Positions 41,441 through 51,464 of a stretch of 64,000 bases of DNA are shown piece by piece. Below the pieces are notes generated by a model. The model was not told the origin of the DNA. It saw only the letters and a program-made list of their open reading frames with translations, and did no database searches. A program made the position numbers and the translations under genes. Within the stretch, counting starts at the first letter, position 1. The number at the start of each line of letters is the position of its first letter. Origin of the DNA: Lysobacter sp. M2-1 (GTDB lineage Bacteria > Pseudomonadota > Gammaproteobacteria > Xanthomonadales > Xanthomonadaceae); NCBI RefSeq assembly GCF_022662495.1, contig NZ_JAKPBU010000001.1, positions 620,001 through 684,000 of the forward strand, given 5' to 3'.

Positions 41441-42991
41441 TTGGCTGATGCAGTGCGCCACATCGTGATCCTGGGCGGCGGCTCGGCCGGCTGGCTGACC
41501 GCCGCGATAATTGCGGCCGACCATGACACCGCCTCCGCAACGGGATTGCAGGTCACCCTGATCGAATCGCCGGACGTGCCTACCATCGGCGTGGGCGAGG
41601 GCACCTGGCCGACGATGCGCGACACCCTGCGCCGGATCGGCGTGTCCGAGACCGACTTCATCCGCGAATGCGACGCAGCATTCAAGCAGGGCTCGAAGTT
41701 CGTGCGCTGGACCACGGACCGCGACGACGACAGCTACTACCACCCGTTCGTGCTGCCGCAAGGCTATCTCGACACCAATCTGGTTGCCGGCTGGCTGGCG
41801 CACCGCGACGTGCCGTTCGGCGAGCTGGTGAGCGTGCAACCGCACCTGTGCGAGGCGGGCAAGGCGCCCAAGCAGTTCTCCACGCCCGAATTCGCCGCGG
41901 TCGCCAACTACGCCTACCACCTGGACGCGGGCAAGCTCGGCGTGTTCCTGCGTAACCACTGCACCCAGCGCCTGGGCGTGCGCCATGTCGCCGACCATGT
42001 CAGCGAGATCGACGTGCACGAGAGCGGCGACATCGCCGCGCTGCGCACCCGCGACCACGGCGCGATTGCCGGCGACCTGTTCGTCGACTGCAGCGGCATG
42101 CGCGCCCTGTTGCTGGACGGGCATTACCGCATCGGCCCGGTGGCGGTGCGCGATGTGCTGTTCAACGACCGCGCGCTGGCGCTGCAGGTGCCCTACCCCA
42201 CGGCGGAGGCGCCGATCGCCTGCCAGACCGTGTCCACCGCGCAGCGCAACGGATGGATCTGGGACATCGGCCTGCAATCGCGGCGCGGCATCGGCCACGT
42301 GTATTCGAGCGCGCACAGCAGCGACGAGGACGCGGAAGCCGAGCTGCGCCGCTACGTGCGCGATGCCGGTTTAGCCGAGCAGGACCTGGTGCCGGTGCGG
42401 CTGGGCTTCGAACCGGGCTATCGCTCGCAGACCTGGCATCGCAATTGCGTGGCGGTGGGACTGGCGAGTGGATTCGTGGAGCCGCTGGAAGCCTCCTCGC
42501 TGGTGCTGGTGGAGCTGGCCGCGACCATGCTCAGCGAGCAGATGCCGGCCACCCGCGACACCATGGACAGCATTGCCCGGCGCTTCAACGACGCGTTTGC
42601 TTACCGCTTCGAACGCGTGGTCGATTTCCTCAAGCTGCACTACGTGCTCAGCCAGCGCGACGATAGCGACTACTGGCGCGACAACCGGCGCGCCGAGTCG
42701 GTTCCGGAGCGGCTGCAGGAGCTGCTGGCGCTGTGGCGGCATCAGCCGCCCTCGCGCTACGACCTGGACCGGATCGACGAAGTGTTCCCTTCGGCCAGCT
42801 GGCAGTACATCCTGTATGGCATGGGTTTCGTTCCCGAGCAGCGCGCAACCACCCGGCGCAGCGACGAGGTGCAGCGCGCCGAGGGTCATTTCGGCGAGGT
42901 GGCAGGGCTGACCCGCAAGATGCTGGCGGCACTGCCCGGGCATCGCCAGATGCTCGACCACGTCCGCCAGCGCGGCATGCCCCGCATCTGA
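41441..42991 (+). CDS. Tryptophan halogenase family flavoprotein (first copy)
   Basis: 516 residues from TTG 41441, chosen for GGAG eight bases upstream; the frame also allows ATG 41402, which falls just after the terminator. FAD motif GGGSAGW (12-18) and TIGVGEGTWPTMRDTLRRIGVSE match flavin-dependent halogenases. The family WxWxIP motif, which keeps these enzymes from acting as monooxygenases, reads WIWDIG here. The C-terminal part has FEPGYRSQTWHRNCVAVGLASGFVEPLEASSLVLVE. It probably halogenates or oxidises a substrate related to the receptor cargo. Followed 29 bases later by SapC. Confidence 0.9.
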   Translation: MADAVRHIVILGGGSAGWLTAAIIAADHDTASATGLQVTLIESPDVPTIGVGEGTWPTMRDTLRRIGVSETDFIRECDAAFKQGSKFVRWTTDRDDDSYYHPFVLPQGYLDTNLVAGWLAHRDVPFGELVSVQPHLCEAGKAPKQFSTPEFAAVANYAYHLDAGKLGVFLRNHCTQRLGVRHVADHVSEIDVHESGDIAALRTRDHGAIAGDLFVDCSGMRALLLDGHYRIGPVAVRDVLFNDRALALQVPYPTAEAPIACQTVSTAQRNGWIWDIGLQSRRGIGHVYSSAHSSDEDAEAELRRYVRDAGLAEQDLVPVRLGFEPGYRSQTWHRNCVAVGLASGFVEPLEASSLVLVELAATMLSEQMPATRDTMDSIARRFNDAFAYRFERVVDFLKLHYVLSQRDDSDYWRDNRRAESVPERLQELLALWRHQPPSRYDLDRIDEVFPSASWQYILYGMGFVPEQRATTRRSDEVQRAEGHFGEVAGLTRKMLAALPGHRQMLDHVRQRGMPRI

Positions 42992-43020
42992 TCGTCGTCC
43001 TACCGTTTCGGAAACCGCAC

Positions 43021-43728
43021 ATGGCGCAGCACGTCCCGCTCAACAATATCGACCACGCCCGATTGCGCGTCATCGCCGCGCGCGGCGCCGCTTACGGGGA
43101 CGCGGTGATGTATGCGGTGACCTTTCCAGCCGAGCTGCGCAATGTGCAGGCCTGTTACCCGATCGTGTTCCAGAAGACCGCCGATGGCGGCTTCCAGCCG
43201 CTGGCGCTGTTCGGCTTCACCCCGGGACAGAACCTGTTCCTGGACGGCGAGCGCTGGGACGCGCCCTACATCCCGCTCGCGATCGAGCGCCAGCCGTTCC
43301 TGATCGGGCGCGAGGGCGAGGAGCTGGCGATGCACGTCGACCTGGAGAGCCCGCGGATCGGCACCGATTGCGGCGAAGCGCTGTTCCTGCCCCATGGGGG
43401 CACCAGCGCGTTCCTGGAGCGGATGAATTCCGTGCTGCGCGCGCTGCACGAGGGCCTGCAGGCCACGCCCGCCTTCATCGATGCCCTGCTGGCGCACGAC
43501 CTGCTCGAGTCCTTCGTGCTCGACATCCAGCTCGACGACGGATCCGAGCACCGGCTCGCCGGCTTCTACACCATCAACGAGGAGCGCCTGCGCGCGCTGG
43601 ACGGCGCGGCGCTGGAACGGCTGCACCGGCAAGGGCACCTGGAGCCGGTGTACATGGCGGTGGCGTCGCTGGCGCACCTGCGCGACCTGATCGACCGGGT
43701 CAACCGACGCCATGGCCGCGACGCCTAG
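43021..43728 (+). CDS. SapC family protein
   Basis: 235 residues from ATG 43021. The opening HVPLNNIDHARLRV, then YPIVFQKTADGGFQPLALFGFTPGQNLFLDGERWDAPYIPLAIERQPF, is the SapC-like (Caulobacter receptor-associated) pattern. It has no signal peptide or membrane segment; function in this setting is unknown. It always travels with TonB receptors and tryptophan-halogenase-like genes in this group, as here. The stop overlaps the cupin start by 17 bases. Confidence 0.9.
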   Translation: MAQHVPLNNIDHARLRVIAARGAAYGDAVMYAVTFPAELRNVQACYPIVFQKTADGGFQPLALFGFTPGQNLFLDGERWDAPYIPLAIERQPFLIGREGEELAMHVDLESPRIGTDCGEALFLPHGGTSAFLERMNSVLRALHEGLQATPAFIDALLAHDLLESFVLDIQLDDGSEHRLAGFYTINEERLRALDGAALERLHRQGHLEPVYMAVASLAHLRDLIDRVNRRHGRDA

Positions 43729-44728
43729 TCCGGTCGCCGAACGCGCGGACATCGATCCGCGCGCCCTGCCCGACGCGTTGCTGCATTCGGGGCAGCCGGT
43801 GGTGCTGCGCGGGCTGGTGGCGGACTGGCCGGTGGTGCGCGCCGCGCGCGATTCGCCGCATGCGGCCTGCGCCTATCTCGCGCGCTTCGATCCGGCGCGG
43901 ATGCCGGTGGTCGCCACGGTGGGTCCGCCCGAAATCGGCGGCCGCTTCTTCTACAACGCCGACATGAGCGGCTTCAATTTCAGGCAACAGCAGGTACCGC
44001 TGCGAGTGGCACTGGACACGTTGCTGAAAAACCTCGAGCAGGACGCGCCGCCGGCGATCTACATCGCGTCCACCTCGCTGGAGAGTTTCCTGCCCGGCTT
44101 CCGCGCCGAGAACGACCTAGACCTGGGCGATCGCAATCCTCTGGCCAGCATCTGGATCGGCAACCGCACCCGGATCGCCGCGCATCAGGACGTGCCGGAC
44201 AATCTGGCCTGCGTGGTGGCCGGCCGCCGCCGCATTACCCTGTTCCCGCCGCAGCAGCTGCGCAATCTCTACATCGGCCCGCTGGATCTCACTCCGGCCG
44301 GACAGCCGGTCAGCCTGGTCGATTTCGCGGCGCCGGATTTCAACCGTTTTCCGCGGTTCGCGCAGGCGCTGGAACACGCGCAGGTCGTCGAACTCGACGC
44401 CGGCGATGCGCTGCTGATTCCGAGCATGTGGTGGCACCACATCGAGGCGCTGGAAGGCTTCAACGCACTCGTCAACTACTGGTGGCGGCAGACGCCGGAA
44501 TGGATGGACACGCCGATGAATGCGCTGATGCTGGCGCTCATGACCGTGCGCGACCTGCCGGCGGACCAGCGCGCGGTGTGGCGCGACGTGTTCGATCACT
44601 ACGTGTTCGAGGCCGACGATGCCACCGCCAACCACATCCCGGAAACTGCGCGCGGCGCGCTCGCGCCGCTGGACGCCGACGCCGTGCGCCGCCTGCGCGC
44701 ACGCCTGCTCAAACGCTTGAACCGCTGA
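43712..44728 (+). CDS. JmjC/cupin-like (Fe(II)/2-oxoglutarate oxygenase-type) protein
   Basis: 338 residues. The metal site of the cupin_8/JmjC-like family is visible: His158-x-Asp160 in RIAAHQDVPDN, and a distal His in MWWHHIEAL (His242 or His243), with IGNRTR and AGRRRITLFPP between. YIASTSLESFLPGF precedes it. This fold is used by hydroxylases of proteins and RNA (FIH/JMJD-like), so it may modify the receptor or cargo. Start ATG 43712 overlaps SapC by 17 bases, indicating tight coupling. Confidence 0.9.
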   Translation: MAATPSPVAERADIDPRALPDALLHSGQPVVLRGLVADWPVVRAARDSPHAACAYLARFDPARMPVVATVGPPEIGGRFFYNADMSGFNFRQQQVPLRVALDTLLKNLEQDAPPAIYIASTSLESFLPGFRAENDLDLGDRNPLASIWIGNRTRIAAHQDVPDNLACVVAGRRRITLFPPQQLRNLYIGPLDLTPAGQPVSLVDFAAPDFNRFPRFAQALEHAQVVELDAGDALLIPSMWWHHIEALEGFNALVNYWWRQTPEWMDTPMNALMLALMTVRDLPADQRAVWRDVFDHYVFEADDATANHIPETARGALAPLDADAVRRLRARLLKRLNR

Positions 44729-44739
44729 AGGAATCCAAC

Positions 44740-46257
44740 GTGAGTGAACCCGCAGTCGACGACACCGTGCACGCGCCGATCCGGCGGGTGGTCATCGCCG
44801 GCGGCGGCACGGCCGGATGGATGGTGGCCGCCGCGCTGTCGAAGACATTGGGCAAGGTGCTCGACATCACCCTGGTCGAATCCGACGAGATCGGCACCGT
44901 CGGCGTCGGCGAAGCCACAATCCCCACGTTGGTGACCTTCCACCGGATCCTGGAGATCAACGAACAGGAATTCATGGTCGCCACCCAGGCCACGTTCAAG
45001 CTCGGCATCAGCTTCGAGAACTGGCGCGACCTGGGCCGGCATTACATCCATTCCTTCGGCATCACCGGCAAGGACCACTGGACCGCAGGCTTCCAGCATT
45101 TCTGGCTCAAGGGTCGCGAGCGCGGCCTGGCGGGCGACTACGGCGACTACTGCCTGGAACTGAAAGCCGCGCTCGAGAACCGCTTCGCGCACCTGCCGCG
45201 CGGCGGCATGAACTACGCCTTCCACATGGATGCCGGGCTCTACGCCAAATTCCTGCGCAGGTTCAGCGAAGGCTATGGCGTGCGCCGGATCGAGGGCAGG
45301 ATCGCGGAAGTCGTCGCCGATCGCGAGTCGCAGCGCATCCAGGCGCTGCGACTCGACTCGGGCGACACGATCGACGGCGACCTGTTCATCGACTGCACCG
45401 GCTTCCGCGGGCTGCTGATCGACAAGACCCTGGGCGCGCAGTGGGAAGATTGGTCGCAATGGCTGCATTGCGACAGCGCGATCGCACTGCAGACCTCGTC
45501 GGTGGGCGATGCGGTGCCGTATACCCGCTCGATCGCACGCGATGCCGGCTGGCAGTGGCGCATTCCGCTGCAACACCGCGTCGGCAACGGCATCGTCTAC
45601 GGCAGCCGCTTCATCGACGACGAGCATGCCCGGCAGACCCTGCTCGGCAATGTGCAGGGCGAGCTACTGACCGAACCGCGCGTGATCCGCTTCCGTCCTG
45701 GTCAGCGCCGCCGCACATGGACCGGCAACTGCGTGGCGATCGGCCTGGCCAGCGGCTTCCTCGAGCCGATCGAATCCACCAGCATCCACCTGATCCAGCG
45801 CGGCGTGCTGCGGCTGCTGCAGCTGTTTCCGTCCGCAGGCATCAGCCAGGCCGACGTGGACGAGTACAACAGGCAGACCACCTGGGAAATCGAACACATC
45901 CGCGATTTCATCATCCTGCATTACCACGTCACGGATCGCCAGGACACGCCGTTCTGGCGTACCTGCCGCGAAATGGATGTTCCGTCGTCGCTGCGCCATC
46001 GGATCGAGCTGTTCCGCGACAGCGGGCGCGTGTTCCGTATGCCCGATGAGTTGTTCGCGGAGAACTCGTGGATCCAGGTGATGCTCGGCCAGGGCATCGT
46101 GCCGCGCACGCGGCATCCGGTGACCGAACTGATGGGGGATGCCGAACTGTCGAAGTTCCTTGGCGACATCCGCGCGCATGTCGACCGCACGGTGCGGCAG
46201 CTGCCCTCGCACCAGGCGTATGTCGGGACCTATTGTCCGGCCGCCGCAACGCCCTAG
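44740..46257 (+). CDS. Tryptophan halogenase family flavoprotein (second copy)
   Basis: 505 residues from GTG 44740 with AAGGA upstream. FAD motif GGGTAGW (21-27), TVGVGEATIPTL, and the canonical GWQWRIPLQHR (WxWxIP) are all intact, unlike the first copy. FENWRDLGRHYIHSFG and GGMNYAFHMDAGLYAKFL are typical. It shares only limited similarity with the first copy (both have SGF[V/L]EP[L/I]E[S/A]). Last gene of the receptor operon; the two paralogues flank SapC and the cupin gene. Confidence 0.93.
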   Translation: MSEPAVDDTVHAPIRRVVIAGGGTAGWMVAAALSKTLGKVLDITLVESDEIGTVGVGEATIPTLVTFHRILEINEQEFMVATQATFKLGISFENWRDLGRHYIHSFGITGKDHWTAGFQHFWLKGRERGLAGDYGDYCLELKAALENRFAHLPRGGMNYAFHMDAGLYAKFLRRFSEGYGVRRIEGRIAEVVADRESQRIQALRLDSGDTIDGDLFIDCTGFRGLLIDKTLGAQWEDWSQWLHCDSAIALQTSSVGDAVPYTRSIARDAGWQWRIPLQHRVGNGIVYGSRFIDDEHARQTLLGNVQGELLTEPRVIRFRPGQRRRTWTGNCVAIGLASGFLEPIESTSIHLIQRGVLRLLQLFPSAGISQADVDEYNRQTTWEIEHIRDFIILHYHVTDRQDTPFWRTCREMDVPSSLRHRIELFRDSGRVFRMPDELFAENSWIQVMLGQGIVPRTRHPVTELMGDAELSKFLGDIRAHVDRTVRQLPSHQAYVGTYCPAAATP

Positions 46258-46285
46258 ACCACCGCGCCCGGAGCCGGAGTTCACG

Positions 46286-48622
<2,337 letters not shown>

Positions 48623-48805
48623 CGGGCCGGATCGCGATGAAGGGCCGTTGATTCTAGCGGCTCGGCCGTTTACGCCTGCCGCGATGCGGTAATCCTGCAG
48701 GAGCGCCACTTTGGCGCGAGGCATCCGCCTTGTGGCGGGGCGTGTCTGTCCCAGCCCGCTGCGGCGGCTCGGGAGCAGCCGCAGCGGGCGGCTGATCGCG
48801 GCGCC

Positions 48806-50068
48806 CTACACGTCGAAGTCGGGCGCCTCGGCCGAGACCTGGTCCAGCCGGATCCGGTTGGCGAACAGCGAGAACGCCAGCATCCCGGCCAGTCCGTTCG
48901 CACGCGCGACCCATTCGGGCAGCCAGCGCGGCGGCGCGATCACGCCCGCGTCGGCCAGCGGCTGCAGGCGACGTACGTCGCCGAGGGTCATCTTGCCGGC
49001 GAACAGCTGCCGGCACAGCTTGAGCTTCTGCTCGCGCAACGCCCAGCGGAAGAAGGTATGGACGCCGATCAGCCCGCGCAGGTAAACGGTGTCCTTGGTG
49101 AAAGCGGACCCTCCAGTGAGCGGGACGCCGCGAAACACCCGCTGGGCCGACGAGAAGCTTTCGGTCTCGTTCTGTCCGGCGTCGAGGAAATAGCGGAACA
49201 CCTGGATGAAATCGGCGCCGTCCAGCGCCATCGCGATCGCCTCGATGCGCAGGCTCACGCGCTTCATGCGCTCGATGTCGATGCTGCCGGTGATCTGCTC
49301 GGCAAACGTGGCCAGACCTTCCTGGGTCGCGGTCGTGCGCGGCGAGGCCAGCGACATGCTCGCCAGCACCGGCTGCTCGCGGCCGTTGAGCGCGGTGAGC
49401 GAATGCACGAAGGCCTCGTGGTGCAATAGCTGGTGGCGGTCGTAGTCGGAGAACGCGGCGCCCGCGCGCAGGCGGATGCGGGTGGCGCCCGCGGCGGCCT
49501 TGGCGATCATGCCCGGGTCGATCACCACTTCGATCAGGCGCGCGTTGAAGAAGCTGTCCAGCGCGGCCTGCAGCTGCAACTGCAGCGACGTGGCCGAGAC
49601 CGCCACCTGCTCCGACGGCGCCAGCAGCTCGCGATCCAGTTCGTTGGCTAGGGCGATGAAGTGGCGTGCGGCTTCGCGGGTGCTCGGGCCGTTGCCGGGC
49701 AAGGCTTCGTCGGGGCGCCCGAACAGGGCCTCGGAATGGCTGCGTACCTGCGTGGTGCCCAGCACTTCCAGCAGCGCGGCGGCGGTGGACCAGCTGCGCG
49801 CCGATTCGATCAGGTAGATCCCGAGCGGGTGCTGCGGATCGGCCGCGGCGCTGACCGCGTCCAGTTCGCGCCGGGCCTCGGTGAAATCCAGCTTCGGATA
49901 GTCCACCACCGGCAGCCGCGGCCGGCCGGCATTCCAGCTGTCCAGGAATGGCGCCTGCAGCGAGACCGGCCAGCTCGCCAATTCCAGCAGGCGGATGCTG
50001 CGCGCGACCTTGACCATGCGCGCGTCCAGCGCGGCGTGGTGGGCGATCTCGGGTGCGAGCTCGGCCAT
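48806..50068 (-). CDS. DUF1704 / QEGLA-motif protein (MATCAP-like metallopeptidase family)
   Basis: 420 residues from ATG 50068, with AAGGAG eight bases upstream. Signature TQEGLATFAEQ and the metal-binding HHEAFVH motif, then GREQPVLASMSLASPRT, define the family annotated as 'flavohemoglobin expression-modulating QEGLA motif protein', whose animal relatives are metallo-carboxypeptidases. Bacterial role unknown. 42 bases downstream of rsgA; a hairpin spans the gap and covers this ribosome site. Confidence 0.9.
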   Translation of the reverse strand: MAELAPEIAHHAALDARMVKVARSIRLLELASWPVSLQAPFLDSWNAGRPRLPVVDYPKLDFTEARRELDAVSAAADPQHPLGIYLIESARSWSTAAALLEVLGTTQVRSHSEALFGRPDEALPGNGPSTREAARHFIALANELDRELLAPSEQVAVSATSLQLQLQAALDSFFNARLIEVVIDPGMIAKAAAGATRIRLRAGAAFSDYDRHQLLHHEAFVHSLTALNGREQPVLASMSLASPRTTATQEGLATFAEQITGSIDIERMKRVSLRIEAIAMALDGADFIQVFRYFLDAGQNETESFSSAQRVFRGVPLTGGSAFTKDTVYLRGLIGVHTFFRWALREQKLKLCRQLFAGKMTLGDVRRLQPLADAGVIAPPRWLPEWVARANGLAGMLAFSLFANRIRLDQVSAEAPDFDV

Positions 50069-50076
50069 CAACCCCG

Positions 50077-50104
50077 CTCCTTCCCCCGCTCATGGGGAAG
50101 GGAG
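50077..50104 (-). promoter_or_regulatory. Hairpin over the ribosome site of the DUF1704 gene
   Basis: In the transcript direction, CTCCCTTCCCC pairs with GGGGAAGGAG (one-base bulge), loop of seven bases. The 3' arm contains the AAGGAG Shine-Dalgarno of the DUF1704 gene. It may act as a weak terminator after rsgA or hide the ribosome site. No T-run follows. Confidence 0.55.
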
Positions 50105-50110
50105 TCAATC

Positions 50111-51289
50111 TCAGTGCCGTCCATACTTGTCGTCGAGGCGCTTGTTGAGCGCCTTGCCCTGCACCCGCGCGTCGGCCTTCTGCGCCAGCCGCGTCGCCAG
50201 CTGGTTGGCGGCGCCGGCGACCTCGTCGCGCAGCTTGAGGTAGTTGGCGAAGCGATCCGGGTCGAGCGTGCCGGCCTGGATCGCCGCGCGCACCGCGCAA
50301 CCGGGTTCGCCGGCGTGCCGGCAATCGCGGAACCTGCACTGCTCCGCCAGTGCTTCGACGTCGGCGAAGCTCTCCGCCACGTTCTCCTCGCCGGTCGGCT
50401 TGAGCTCGCGCATGCCGGGCGTGTCGATCAGGCAGGCGCCGGACGGCAACGGGATCAGCGCGCGATAGGTGGTGGTGTGGCGCCCGCGCGCGTCGCTTTC
50501 ACGCACCGTGCTGGTCTTCATCTTCTCGATGCCGAGCAGGGTGTTGGTCAGCGTGGATTTGCCCGCGCCTGAAGAGCCGACCAGCACCACGGTGCGGCCC
50601 GGCTGCAGCCATGGCGCCAGCGCATCCACGCTCGCCAGATCCTTGGCGTTGAGCGCGATGACCGCCACGCCCTGGGCCGCGATGTCGGCCAACGCTTCGC
50701 GCGCGGCCTCCGCATCGCTGCCCTCGCGATCGGCCTTGGTCAGCACTACGACCGGAGTGGTGCCGCTCCCGGCGATCAGCAGCAGATAGCGCTCGATCCG
50801 GCGCGGGTTGAAGTCCGCATCCAGGCCACACACGACGAACACGGTGTCGATGTTGGCCGCGATCAGCTGCTGCTTGTAATGCTCGCCCGCCGCGCCGCGC
50901 TTGATCGCGCTGTGCCGCGGCAGCAGCGCCACGATCCGTGGTTTTCCCGACGGTTCGCCTTCCACCAGCACCCAGTCCCCGACGGCAGGGCGCTGGTCCG
51001 GTGGCGTCTTTGGACGCTGCCACTCGGGCAGTGATTCGGCCGGATAGCCCGCATCGGGCGCCTCGGTGACGATGTAACCCGAGCGATGCTGTTCCATCAC
51101 CCGCGCGACGCGCGCGGTGGGATGCGCCGCAATCATCGCCCGCCACTGCGCATCCTCGGCCTGGTCGGCGTAGGGCCAACCGATGGCGCGCAGCGATGTC
51201 ACGGGATGTTGCGCATATGGACGTTCCCAGGGCGGGCGTGGCGGCCAACGCCGCTCGCAGGCGCGTTCGTTTCGATGGCCTGGCCACAT
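50111..51289 (-). CDS. rsgA: Ribosome small subunit-dependent GTPase A
   Basis: 392 residues. OB-fold front with VGDWVLVEG, then a circularly permuted GTPase: G4 TKAD (VVLTKADREG), G1 GSSGAGKST, G2 TTTYRALIPL, G3 DTPGMREL, and a C-terminal zinc knuckle (CRFRDCRHAGEPGC). Acts in late 30S ribosomal subunit maturation. Same strand as the DUF1704 gene downstream. The first 30 residues are basic and not conserved; the true start may be a little inside. Confidence 0.96.
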   Translation of the reverse strand: MWPGHRNERACERRWPPRPPWERPYAQHPVTSLRAIGWPYADQAEDAQWRAMIAAHPTARVARVMEQHRSGYIVTEAPDAGYPAESLPEWQRPKTPPDQRPAVGDWVLVEGEPSGKPRIVALLPRHSAIKRGAAGEHYKQQLIAANIDTVFVVCGLDADFNPRRIERYLLLIAGSGTTPVVVLTKADREGSDAEAAREALADIAAQGVAVIALNAKDLASVDALAPWLQPGRTVVLVGSSGAGKSTLTNTLLGIEKMKTSTVRESDARGRHTTTYRALIPLPSGACLIDTPGMRELKPTGEENVAESFADVEALAEQCRFRDCRHAGEPGCAVRAAIQAGTLDPDRFANYLKLRDEVAGAANQLATRLAQKADARVQGKALNKRLDDKYGRH

Positions 51290-51419
51290 CTTAGCCCTTG
51301 TGGCGGGCCGTCCCCGTCATCGCAGCCAATCGGATCGGAACACGTCCACCCATCCCATGTTCGCGGACCCCGGCAACAACCCGAACCGGCGATCGCCTTC
51401 GCGATGCCGGTCGGGATGC

Positions 51420-51442
51420 CTGCGGGCCATCATGGCCCGCAG
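51420..51442. terminator. Hairpin after the LVIVD gene
   Basis: Nine-base perfect stem CTGCGGGCC / GGCCCGCAG with five-base loop, 22 bases past the stop of the gene at 51465 and between it and rsgA. No T-run on either side; may be a Rho-assisted or weak terminator. Confidence 0.4.
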
Positions 51443-51464
51443 GGTTTCAGCCGCTACGCGTGGA

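Noticed and set aside
48690-48730. REP-like GGAGCGCCACTTTGGCGCGAG palindrome
   Set aside because: Looks like the repeated extragenic palindromes of Xanthomonads, but only one clear copy is here, so I could not show that it is a repeat.
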